Part shown: piece after piece, positions 7,577-13,777 of the stretch
How positions within the stretch are numbered: the first letter of the stretch is position 1
Layout: each line of letters starts with the position of its first letter
From: Methanobrevibacter_A sp964547125
Lineage (GTDB): Archaea > Methanobacteriota > Methanobacteria > Methanobacteriales > Methanobacteriaceae
Assembly: GCA_964547125.1 (NCBI GenBank)
Contig: CAZJLS010000046.1
Location: 1 to 13,777, forward strand
Length of the DNA: 13,777 bases
Direction: 5' to 3'
Program-made: the position numbers and the translations under genes
Notes under the pieces: generated by a model
Told to the model about the DNA's origin: nothing
The model's database searches: none
What the model saw: the letters and a program-made list of their open reading frames with translations, nothing else

Positions 7577-8626
7577 TCACCCTATTTTTTTTTTGAAGAA
7601 TTCTTCTATTTGTGCATTTAATATAGTGTTGGTATCAGTATTTTGTTGATATGCTTTTGCCCATTCAACTGTTTTTTCTATTGCTTTTTCTATATTCCAT
7701 CTTGGTGTCCAGTTGAATTTTTCTTTAATTTTGCTGCTGTCTAGTTTCAGGTATTTTGCTTCATGCGGTCCGTTAATATCCAATATTTCATAGCTTTGGT
7801 TTTCACCCCAGTATTTGCAGAATAGTTCTACTAATGTTTTTGTGTTTATACAGTCCTTTTCATCTGGTCCTATGTTATAAGTACTGGAGTATTCTTGTTT
7901 TTTGTATTGTTCTTTTGCTATTTTTAAATAGATGTTTAAGGGTTCTAGTACGTGTTGGTATGGTCTTATTGAGTTTGGGTTTCTTATTTGTATGGTTTTT
8001 TGTTTTAGTGCTGCTTTTATGCAGTCTGGTATTATGCGGTCTTTTGCAAAGTCTCCTCCACCTATTACATTTCCTGAGCGTATGGTTGATGTGCTTATTC
8101 CAACATCCCTGTAGAATGATTTGTAGTATGATTGTGTTATTATATCTGAGCAGGATTTACTGTTAGAGTATGGATCATATCCGTTTAGTTTATCGTTTTC
8201 TTTGTATTTTTTATCTGTATCATCGTTTTGGTAGACTTTGTCTGTTGTTATGTTTACAAATGATTTTACTGTGTCGGTGTTTTTTATGGCTTCGCAGATG
8301 TTTACTGTTCCCATTACATTGGTTTGGTATGTTTCTTTTGGGTTTTTATATCCTTCAAGAACTAATGGTTGTGCTGCCATGTGTATGACTATTTCTGGTT
8401 GTGTGTCTTTAAAAACAGTTAAGAGTTTGTCATAGTCACGGATATCTGCAGTGATATTGTTTATATTTACTTCTAGTGTGTCGTATAGGTTTGGTGTTGT
8501 TGGTGGTTGTAGTGAGTATCCTGTTATGTCTGAATCCCAGTTGTCTAGGATTTTTACTAGCCATGAGCCTTTAAATCCAGTGTGTCCTGTTATTAGGATT
8601 TTTTTGTTTTTATAAAATGTTTTCAT
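7577..8626 (-). CDS. rfbG: CDP-glucose 4,6-dehydratase
   Basis: The enzyme converts CDP-glucose to CDP-4-keto-6-deoxy-D-glucose, the branch point to CDP-linked deoxyhexoses, in the cytoplasm. The protein is 349 residues from the ATG at 8626 (MKTFYKNKK), the usual family length and start context. An in-frame upstream ATG (8671) would overlap rfbF and is not preferred. Motifs: NAD-binding GHTGFKGSW near residue 14; MAAQPLV; NITTDKVY with the catalytic Thr-Asp-Lys; Tyr-x-x-x-Lys in YSNSK; GNVIGGGDF; RPYQHVLEPL, all highly characteristic of RfbG/DdhB. The ATG lies 2 bp after the rfbF stop and the gene ends 7 bp before the next start, so all are co-transcribed. Confidence 0.95.
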   Translation of the reverse strand: MKTFYKNKKILITGHTGFKGSWLVKILDNWDSDITGYSLQPPTTPNLYDTLEVNINNITADIRDYDKLLTVFKDTQPEIVIHMAAQPLVLEGYKNPKETYQTNVMGTVNICEAIKNTDTVKSFVNITTDKVYQNDDTDKKYKENDKLNGYDPYSNSKSCSDIITQSYYKSFYRDVGISTSTIRSGNVIGGGDFAKDRIIPDCIKAALKQKTIQIRNPNSIRPYQHVLEPLNIYLKIAKEQYKKQEYSSTYNIGPDEKDCINTKTLVELFCKYWGENQSYEILDINGPHEAKYLKLDSSKIKEKFNWTPRWNIEKAIEKTVEWAKAYQQNTDTNTILNAQIEEFFKKKIG

Positions 8627-8628
8627 AA

Positions 8629-9408
8629 CTATTTTTCCCATATTTTCCATGGTGCTTGTTTGTCGTTCCATAGTTGGTTTAGTGCGTCATGGTCTCTTTT
8701 TGTATCCATACATTTCCAGAATCCATGGTGTTTGTATGCTTTAAGTTGTTTATCTTTTGATAGATTTTCTAAAGGTTCGGCTTCAAATACTGTGGTGTCA
8801 TCTTTTATATATTCTAATACTTCTGGTTCGAGTACCATGAATCCCCCATTAATCCATCCAGAGTCTTCTTTTGTTTTTTCTGCAAAGCGTTCTATAGTAT
8901 TTTCAGAGTTTATATCTATTACTCCAAATCTTCCATCTGGGTTTACTGCGGTTATTGTTGCAAGTTTAGCATGTTTTTTATGGAATTCCAGTAATTCTTT
9001 TAGGTTAACATTACTTACTCCGTCACCGTAGGTTAACATGAATGGTTCATCATCTGGCAGGTATTTACTTATTCTTTTAATTCTTCCACCAGTCATAGTG
9101 TTTAGTCCTGTATCTACCAGTGTGACTTTCCATGGTTCTGAATAATTATTATGTACATCCATTTTGTTTTCTTTTAAATCGAATGTTACATCTGATGTAT
9201 GTAAGTAATAGTCTGCAAAGAATTCTTTTATCATATGGGATTTGTATCCAAGACATATTATAAATTCGTTGAAACCATAGTGTGAGTATATTTTCATTAT
9301 GTGCCAGAGTATTGGTTTGTCTCCTATTTCTATCATTGGTTTTGGTTTAAGATAGGATTCTTCTGATATTCTTGTTCCAAAACCACCTGCTAATATTACG
9401 ACTTTCAT
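8629..9408 (-). CDS. rfbF: Glucose-1-phosphate cytidylyltransferase
   Basis: The enzyme makes CDP-glucose from CTP and glucose-1-phosphate, the first step of CDP-deoxyhexose synthesis. The protein is 259 residues, the family length (about 257). The N-terminal nucleotidyltransferase signature is AGGFGTRISEES followed by KPKPMIEIGDKPILWHIM. Downstream are the LGYK segment, LTYGDGVSNV with the metal-binding Asp, GRFGVIDI, and the C-terminal HHGFWKCMDTKRD, which is specific to the cytidylyltransferase subgroup and distinguishes it from RmlA or GalU. It is the first gene of the four-gene operon. An AGGAG-type ribosome-binding site lies about 14 nt upstream of the ATG, somewhat long spacing. Confidence 0.95.
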   Translation of the reverse strand: MKVVILAGGFGTRISEESYLKPKPMIEIGDKPILWHIMKIYSHYGFNEFIICLGYKSHMIKEFFADYYLHTSDVTFDLKENKMDVHNNYSEPWKVTLVDTGLNTMTGGRIKRISKYLPDDEPFMLTYGDGVSNVNLKELLEFHKKHAKLATITAVNPDGRFGVIDINSENTIERFAEKTKEDSGWINGGFMVLEPEVLEYIKDDTTVFEAEPLENLSKDKQLKAYKHHGFWKCMDTKRDHDALNQLWNDKQAPWKIWEK

Positions 9409-9468
9409 AATTTGTAACTAAATCTCCTTTTATAAAAAATATATTATAATTATATTTTTGGATATTTT

Positions 9469-9478
9469 TTTATATAAC
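9469..9478 (-). promoter_or_regulatory. Candidate TATA box of the sugar operon
   Basis: On the minus strand GTTATATAAA lies about 60 nt before the rfbF ATG. It would place transcription start near 9445 and leave a leader of some 35-40 nt containing the AGGAG site. The surrounding sequence is almost pure A/T, so position is uncertain. Confidence 0.35.
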
Positions 9479-9530
9479 ATTATATTATATTAAATACGAA
9501 AATAATAAAAAAACTGAAAAGGTGTTAATA

Positions 9531-9623
9531 TTGGCTTTTGGAAATTTATTTAAACTGAAATACAAACATATAGACTAAGAAAAAAAATTAGAAGCAATAG
9601 AAAAAATTAATGAAATAAAATAA
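9531..9623 (+). pseudogene. Interrupted mini-ORF
   Basis: A GAAAAGGTG ribosome-binding site (around 9516-9524) precedes a TTG at 9531 that opens the peptide MAFGNLFKLKYKHID. The frame is stopped by TAA at 9576-9578, then continues in the same frame as EKKLEAIEKINEIK to a second TAA at 9621-9623. The second half is helical and charged, like the coding remnants of a longer protein. It may be a 15-residue peptide, the decayed end of a lost gene, or chance. No family recognised. Confidence 0.3.
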
Positions 9624-9655
9624 AAAAAGGGAGGGAAAATTATAATCCATCCCTC
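9624..9655 (-). terminator. GC-rich hairpin plus T-tract
   Basis: AGGGAGGGA (9628-9636) pairs with TCCATCCCT (9646-9654), nine positions with one mismatch, across a 9-nt loop. Read on the minus strand the stem is followed by a run of seven T and further T-rich sequence. This is a good factor-independent-type end for the membrane-protein pair that stops at 9671. It is one of very few GC-rich stretches in the intergenic DNA. Confidence 0.65.
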
Positions 9656-9670
9656 ATAAAAATTAATAAT

Positions 9671-10252
9671 TTAAACAAAGCTATTAGCTACAAATATTCC
9701 TATAAAGTGCAATAACAAAATAATTACAAATGACAAAATCGGAGCATACTTAACCTTTGAAATCTTCTGTTTCTCAGTTTCAGACTTTTTAGAAGAAGCC
9801 ATGAACTTTTTAGAATCATTTTTAGACCAGGAAACAAATAAAAAAGTATTAATTATAATACCAATCCAAGCCACATATCCTAAAATCCACCACAAAAGTA
9901 CTGCCCCAAGATTTAAAAGCAAATATAAACCAAGATCAATTAAAAATGATTTAATTAAAACACTACCAAAGCTTTCAGGAAAATTCAAATCCAGAATATT
10001 TGCATAATAAGCCTCAACCGAAACCAAATCAACATCATAATCAGGAGAATTTTTCAAATTAACCTCACCAATTTTATTTAAATAAAATTCCCTAAGATTA
10101 TTCCTCATCTCTTCAGTAATTATCTTTTTATCATTATTATCTGCAGTTTCATTCCAATTTAAAATATATTCTAATTCAGAATCCTGACTTATATATTCTT
10201 TCCGTATATTTTTAGCATCCTCATAAATAGCTTTTATCTCATTTGAAACCAT
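9671..10252 (-). CDS. Hypothetical membrane protein, soluble N-domain
   Basis: A 193-residue protein. The ATG at 10252 is chosen because GGAGG lies 7 nt upstream; a longer frame upstream of it (to 10330) would overlap the preceding gene. Residues 1-95 are hydrophilic and helical with many acidic residues. Then come two close hydrophobic segments (about 102-123 and 124-142), a basic/serine loop (SKNDSKKFMASSKKSE), and a last membrane segment (about 169-190). Three helices, and the lysine-rich loop between the second and third suggests that loop is cytoplasmic. No known family recognised. It lies 40 bp after a second small membrane-protein gene on the same strand, and both are likely one transcript ended by the hairpin at 9624-9655. 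Coding strand is G/T-rich, unlike the A/C-rich coding strand of the sugar operon. Confidence 0.7.
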   Translation of the reverse strand: MVSNEIKAIYEDAKNIRKEYISQDSELEYILNWNETADNNDKKIITEEMRNNLREFYLNKIGEVNLKNSPDYDVDLVSVEAYYANILDLNFPESFGSVLIKSFLIDLGLYLLLNLGAVLLWWILGYVAWIGIIINTFLFVSWSKNDSKKFMASSKKSETEKQKISKVKYAPILSFVIILLLHFIGIFVANSFV

Positions 10253-10292
10253 GATTTCGCCTCCAGCAAAAAAAAACATGCCCTTATTCTTA

Positions 10293-10451
10293 TTACTTCC
10301 TAAGAGATTGGATAAAGAAAGCAATATCAAATATTAAAAACCAAATCCCAATTAAAAAAGCCCATGAATTCTTTGAACTAAAAAATGCAAATATAAAAGC
10401 TACACTTATAACTAAACATAAAATTCCTTTTGCAAAATCAACTAAATTCAT
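10293..10451 (-). CDS. Small two-helix membrane protein
   Basis: A 52-residue peptide from the ATG at 10451; a TTG at 10493 would add 14 basic residues and is possible. Two hydrophobic segments (about 7-24 and 30-47) are joined by a short SSKNS turn and end in the basic tail SLRK, so both ends probably face the cytoplasm. No recognised family. It is the first gene of a two-gene unit with the larger membrane protein downstream, which suggests the two products act together. The ribosome-binding site is weak (GAAGATG about 8 nt before the ATG). Confidence 0.6.
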   Translation of the reverse strand: MNLVDFAKGILCLVISVAFIFAFFSSKNSWAFLIGIWFLIFDIAFFIQSLRK

Positions 10452-10521
10452 AAAACAACATCTTCTAATTTTTTTATTAAAAAATAATCCCAATGCATCG
10501 AGATAGGATTAAAATATCAAA

Positions 10522-10536
10522 GATATATATATATAG
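10522..10536 (-). promoter_or_regulatory. Candidate TATA box of membrane-protein pair
   Basis: On the minus strand the alternating CTATATATATATATC lies about 75 nt upstream of the 10451 start. It is preceded by CGAAAGTTTTAAG, whose CGAAA resembles an archaeal B-recognition element. It is the most promoter-like element in the spacer. Confidence 0.4.
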
Positions 10537-10560
10537 GTACTTAAAACTTTCGAAAAAAAA

Positions 10561-10979
10561 ATTAACTAAGTGTGAATTATTCTATAAAATTGTTTAAAAT
10601 AAAAAACACCAAATATTAACCATTGAAAAAATGTATCAAGTTTAAAATATTAGTTAACTGCAAAATAATTAACTTTTAATAATCCAAACATAGAATAAAG
10701 TATTTTAATCAAGAGTCCATTTGCAGTCCATTTTTTAAAAAAAATAGGTAAGTGGTAGAATAAATAAAATAACCACTAAAAATAATACAAAAAATCAAAT
10801 CAAGTATTAAAATAATAAGTCATAAAACTAATTAAAATAGAGGTAGTAAAGAGTCCAAAAATCAACTACTCAAGTCCATTTGAAAAAATATTCAAATTAA
10901 CTTAACAACATAATGAACCTACAACCACAACTTTAAATTTTAAAAAGTTTCATCATATTTTACTATTATTTTTTAGTGT
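10561..10979. other. Gene-free spacer with AGTCCA repeats
   Basis: I find no gene here on either strand. Three copies of AGTCCATTT (10714-10722, 10725-10733, 10873-10881) and a fourth AGTCCA (10852-10857) stand out in otherwise A-rich DNA. The first two are 11 bp apart, one helical turn on the same face, which is what a dimeric DNA-binding protein would need. No RNA gene could be folded by eye. Confidence 0.5.
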
Positions 10980-11609
10980 TTAGTAGTATACTTTTATGTT
11001 TCCTTGTGACATTTGTGAGAAGAATGCTTGTGTCATTTTTATTAATTTTCCAGGATCATGTGCTGAATTCATTAGTGATGATGCAAATGATAATACTGCA
11101 TCTCCTCTACTGTTTCCATCTGCCTGGTCTTCTCTTATTAAATCTATTCCCGTGGTGTTTACAACTTGTCCGTTAAATTCTAATGGTGAGGCAGCTTGTA
11201 TTATTCCATCTAATCCTTGTGAATCTATAAGTATTACTGGACCTATATTTACTCCAGTATTGTATTCTACGATTTCTCTCGCATATTCTGATCCTTGCCT
11301 ATTATCCTCCCACCATAATGAGTCGTGCAGGCATAATTTTGATGATGCTCCTTGTGCTACTGCTTCCTGTGGTTCTGCTGCTGTTGGGTGGTACATTCCA
11401 TGTGGATATACTTGTGTTACGCTATGGTTGTTTAAGTGATATATCATTGCCATGTCAATAGCCCCCATTCCTGCTCTTGGTTCAGATTCATCTACTGCAC
11501 ATACTAATATATTGGTTCCTCCATGGAATACTGTTCCATATGTGAATATTATTATTCCTATTAAAAGAACTATTAGTATTAGGATTATTAATATCTTTTT
11601 TCTATCCAT
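10980..11609 (-). CDS. DUF4012 domain protein, membrane-anchored
   Basis: A 209-residue protein, ATG start with GGGAGG about 10 nt upstream. Residues 5-25 form a single membrane helix after a short basic MDRKK stretch, so the rest should lie outside the membrane. The body matches the methanogen DUF4012 family as I know it: GGTNILVCAVDESEPRAGMG near 30-49, VYPHGMYHPTAAEPQEA around 67-83, LHDSLWWEDN, EIVEYNTGVNIGPVILID, and EDQADGNSRGDAV. The NILV-x-x-x-D-E start and the order of motifs recall LytR-CpsA-Psr transferases of bacteria, which move polymers from a lipid carrier to the wall. That resemblance is suggestive only. It is divergent from mtxX/uppS, so a role in the pseudomurein or glycan envelope is an inference. 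Confidence 0.85.
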   Translation of the reverse strand: MDRKKILIILILIVLLIGIIIFTYGTVFHGGTNILVCAVDESEPRAGMGAIDMAMIYHLNNHSVTQVYPHGMYHPTAAEPQEAVAQGASSKLCLHDSLWWEDNRQGSEYAREIVEYNTGVNIGPVILIDSQGLDGIIQAASPLEFNGQVVNTTGIDLIREDQADGNSRGDAVLSFASSLMNSAHDPGKLIKMTQAFFSQMSQGNIKVYY

Positions 11610-11789
11610 TAGGTCTATACCTCCCTAATTTTTTATCTTTTTTTAAAATTTTTTGTGAAAAAAAAATCGGTTTTTTAAATTTTTTATATTATAAATTGTT
11701 TAATATTTTTATAATTTATAATATTAATAAATAATTATAATATAAAAGTTTATTAGATTAAAATTTTTTTATAATAAGGTGTTATATCA
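11610..11789. promoter_or_regulatory. Divergent promoter region, DUF4012 and mtxX
   Basis: 180 bp of nearly pure A/T between two divergent starts. It holds long T runs near 11631-11685 and A/T-only sequence to 11755, with TTTATAA-type TATA boxes on both strands (for example around 11713-11720). AAGGTG at 11776-11781 is the mtxX ribosome-binding site. Individual promoter elements cannot be fixed by eye. Confidence 0.45.
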
Positions 11790-12518
11790 TTGAAGAACTT
11801 AGTTATTGGTTTAGGTGAAAATGAAAACGTTAACAAAGCTGTTAGAAAATTCCTTAAAGATTTTGATGTTAATGTTAATATTGTTAGAAATTCTGAAGAT
11901 TTAATTAATAGTGTTTTTGATGAAAGTGTTGATGGTGTGGTTCGTGGATCTTTACCTGCAAGCAATATTATCAGCAAGTTAAAAAGTAAATACAAAAATT
12001 TTAGTGTTAATCGTGCTACTTTTATTGAAAAAGAAGATTATAAGTTTCTTATTGCACCTGTTGGTATTGATGAGGCTCAAAATCTTGAAGAACGTTTAAC
12101 TTTAGCCAGACAATCTATCAGTTTTTTTGAAAAATTAAACATCACACCTAGTGTTGCAGTTCTTGCAAACGGTAGAAGCGACGATTATAATCGCCTAGAA
12201 ACTGTTGATACAAACCTAAAAGATAGTGAAATTATAACTAAAACATTAAAAAAAGAATATCCAAATTATAATATTGAAAATTATTATATTTTAATTGAAA
12301 AAGCAATACACAATAAATCTAATATTCTTTTAGCACCAGATGGCATCGTTGGAAATATTATCTTCCGCACACTAGCACTAATAGACAAATGGCCAAGTAT
12401 GGGAGCAGTTACACTTGGAATACCACATATTTATATTGATACAAGTAGAGACCAAAGTGCAGAAGTATATTATAGAAGTTTAAAATTAGCATATAACTTA
12501 AGTGAAAAAAACTTATAA
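11790..12518 (+). CDS. mtxX: Methanogenesis marker protein 4, MtxX
   Basis: A 242-residue protein. The TTG start is supported by AAGGTG 8 nt upstream and by the immediately typical KNLVIGLGENENVNKAV. It matches the MtxX/methanogenesis marker 4 family, distantly related to phosphate acetyl/butyryltransferases: VDGVVRGSLPASN (near 49-61), APVGIDEAQ, SVAVLANGRSDDYNRL, LLAPDGIVGNIIFRTLALI and the C-terminal GAVTLGIPHIYIDTSRDQ. The family is nearly confined to methanogens and was once annotated as a methyltransferase; no reaction is established. It is probably cytoplasmic. It precedes uppS by 81 bp, which carry A/T-rich sequence and a short TACTA/TAGTA inverted repeat, so they may be separate transcripts. 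Confidence 0.93.
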   Translation: MKNLVIGLGENENVNKAVRKFLKDFDVNVNIVRNSEDLINSVFDESVDGVVRGSLPASNIISKLKSKYKNFSVNRATFIEKEDYKFLIAPVGIDEAQNLEERLTLARQSISFFEKLNITPSVAVLANGRSDDYNRLETVDTNLKDSEIITKTLKKEYPNYNIENYYILIEKAIHNKSNILLAPDGIVGNIIFRTLALIDKWPSMGAVTLGIPHIYIDTSRDQSAEVYYRSLKLAYNLSEKNL

Positions 12519-12599
12519 TTATATAATATAATCAATTTATAAAAATATAATAAATATTTTTTTACTAAAAAAAAATAGTAGAAAGGATAAAAGAAAATT

Positions 12600-13364
12600 A
12601 TGGTACCACACTTTATTTACAATATTTACGAACGTTACTTAACAAGAAACCTAAATCCAGACAATATGCCACACCATATTGCCATAATAATGGATGGAAA
12701 TCGTAGATACAGTAGACTACAAGAAAATATGGATGTTACCCGTGGACATGAATTAGGTGTTGACACCCTAGAAAATGTTCTTAACTGGAGTATTGATTTA
12801 GGTATAAAGATAGTTACAGTTTATGCTTTCTCTATTGAAAACTTTAAACGACCAACAGAAGAAGTTCACGGTTTAATGAGATTATTTGTTAAAAACTTTA
12901 AACGCATACTCACCCATGAACGCATACACAAAAAAAAGGTTAAAGTAAAAGTTGTAGGGCAATTAGACCTACTTCCAGACGATGTTAAAGAAGCAATAAA
13001 AGAAGCAGAAGAAGCGACAAAAGACTATAACGAACGCCAATTAAACCTTGCAATAGGATACGATGGACGCCTAGAAATCGTAGATGCAATAAAAAAAATT
13101 GCAAACCAAGTAAAAGATGGAGAAATAGAAACTGAAGACATCACCCCTGAACTTGTAAGTGATAATCTATATACAGCAGGACTAGATGATCCTAATCTCA
13201 TAATACGAACCAGTGGTGAAGAACGCCTAAGTGGTTTCCTTCTATGGCAATCAAGTTACAGTGAACTATACTTCTGCGACAGCCTATGGCCAGAACTACG
13301 TAAAACTGATTTTTTAAGAGCATTAAGAGCATACCAAGAAAGAGACAGACGATTCGGAGTATGA
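12600..13364 (+). CDS. uppS: Polyprenyl (undecaprenyl-type) diphosphate synthase
   Basis: A cis-prenyltransferase of 254 residues that extends an allylic diphosphate (geranylgeranyl diphosphate in archaea) with isopentenyl units to make the lipid carrier for glycans. Family motifs are all present: HHIAIIMDGNRRYSR with the catalytic Asp32, GHELGVDTLENVL, TVYAFSIENFKRP, GYDGRLEIVDA, and IRTSGEERLSGFLLWQSSYSELYF, including the diphosphate-binding RTSGE-x-R. The N-terminal ~22 residues before the domain (MVPHFIYNIYERYL) are the usual archaeal extension. AAAGGATA about 12 nt before the ATG is the ribosome-binding site. It feeds pseudomurein and glycoprotein synthesis. Followed after 4 bp by the TatD gene. 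Confidence 0.95.
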   Translation: MVPHFIYNIYERYLTRNLNPDNMPHHIAIIMDGNRRYSRLQENMDVTRGHELGVDTLENVLNWSIDLGIKIVTVYAFSIENFKRPTEEVHGLMRLFVKNFKRILTHERIHKKKVKVKVVGQLDLLPDDVKEAIKEAEEATKDYNERQLNLAIGYDGRLEIVDAIKKIANQVKDGEIETEDITPELVSDNLYTAGLDDPNLIIRTSGEERLSGFLLWQSSYSELYFCDSLWPELRKTDFLRALRAYQERDRRFGV

Positions 13365-13368
13365 AACT

Positions 13369-13777
13369 GTGATAGATACACATTGCCATATCGACTTTGA
13401 AGAATATGATAAAGACAGAACCGAAGTCATAAAACGTGCAAAAGAAAAACTAGACGCAGTAATCATAAGTGGAATAGGATTAGAATCAAATAAAAACCTA
13501 CTAGACTACTGCAGAAATGATGACTTTATCCACCCAAGCCTTGGATTCCACCCAATACGCTCACACGAAGTAAGCCCAGAAGAGTTAAAACAAACACACC
13601 AACACATCATAGAAAACAAAAAAGACATAGTCGCAATCGGAGAAGTAGGCCTAGACTTCTATTATGTAAAAGACAAAGCAATACGCAACATACAAATGGA
13701 ACGCTTCGAAACATTCGTAAAACTAAGTAACGAATACAAAATACCCTTACTAATACATTCAAGAGACGCATACAAAA
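13369..13777 (+). CDS. tatD: TatD-family metal-dependent hydrolase, 3' partial
   Basis: Begins at a GTG (13369) 4 bp after the uppS stop, with CGGAGT in the end of uppS as ribosome-binding site; the frame is open to the window edge, giving 136 residues of an expected ~250. The metal-binding signature IDTHCHID opens the protein (His5 and His7 here), as in TatD/YcfH. Further conserved blocks are SLGFHPI, AIGEVGLDFYY with the metal-bridging Glu, and PLLIHSRDAY with the His of the third motif. Family members are divalent-metal-dependent nucleases (some DNases) in the amidohydrolase-like TIM-barrel fold. The remaining motif lies past the window. Coding strand is A/C-rich, like uppS. Coupled to uppS by spacing, though no functional link is known. 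Confidence 0.92.
   Translation, partial: MIDTHCHIDFEEYDKDRTEVIKRAKEKLDAVIISGIGLESNKNLLDYCRNDDFIHPSLGFHPIRSHEVSPEELKQTHQHIIENKKDIVAIGEVGLDFYYVKDKAIRNIQMERFETFVKLSNEYKIPLLIHSRDAYK

Noticed and set aside
8627..8671. Earlier start of rfbG at 8671
   Set aside because: It would overlap rfbF by 43 bp and add residues not seen in the family; the ATG at 8626 matches the usual N-terminus.
10452..10979. tRNA or other structured RNA in the long spacer
   Set aside because: No cloverleaf, GC-rich stem or conserved tRNA box (TTCGANNC) could be found by eye on either strand.
10996..11439. 147-residue open frame opposite DUF4012
   Set aside because: The minus-strand frame matches a known family over its full length; the + frame has no start signals or motifs.

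Overview
The window is very AT-rich, archaeal-type DNA. It carries genes diagnostic of a methanogen: the methanogenesis-marker protein MtxX, a geranylgeranyl-type polyprenyl synthase (UppS) and a DUF4012 wall/envelope protein of the kind common in Methanobacteriales. Frequent TTG/GTG starts, AGGTG/GGAGG ribosome-binding sites and zinc-ribbon proteins fit a low-GC member of Methanobacteriales. Methanosphaera is my best guess, with Methanobrevibacter as the alternative; this is an inference from gene content and base composition.

Layout. 1-1102 (+): 3' part of a HEAT-like repeat protein entering from the left edge. 1103-1382: gene-free, with palindromes. 1383-1830 (-): a NADAR/YbiA-family N-glycosidase gene whose start is separated from its body by a one-base frameshift. 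2020-2976 (+): zinc-ribbon protein with an HExxH metallopeptidase motif, meeting tail to tail (stop codons overlapping) with 2973-4457 (-), a zinc-ribbon plus SAP-domain protein. 4555-5769 (-): an AAA+ ATPase of the AAA_14/DUF4143 type. 5770-5990: three direct repeats about 40 bp apart and a 12-bp-stem hairpin. 5991-9408 (-): a tight four-gene nucleotide-sugar operon, transcribed rfbF, rfbG, SDR epimerase/reductase, RmlC-like cupin. 9409-9670: non-coding apart from an interrupted mini-ORF and an intrinsic-type terminator. 9671-10451 (-): two small membrane-protein genes. 10452-10979: gene-free, with a candidate promoter and AGTCCA repeats. 10980-11609 (-): DUF4012 protein. 11790-13777 (+): mtxX, uppS and a 3'-truncated TatD-family hydrolase, the last two only 4 bp apart.

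How they work together. RfbF and RfbG should make CDP-glucose and then CDP-4-keto-6-deoxyglucose. The RmlC-like epimerase and the SDR could finish it as a CDP-6-deoxyhexose without the 3-deoxygenation enzymes (DdhC/DdhD) of the tyvelose/abequose pathway. The final sugar cannot be told from sequence. UppS supplies the polyprenyl carrier on which envelope sugars and pseudomurein precursors are built, and DUF4012 is an anchored extracytoplasmic protein, so the right half is mostly envelope-related plus one methanogen-core gene. The left half (1-5.8 kb) is accessory: repeat protein, broken NADAR, metallopeptidase, SAP protein, ATPase. The block 9.42-10.95 kb has opposite strand composition from its left neighbour and may have been inverted or inserted.
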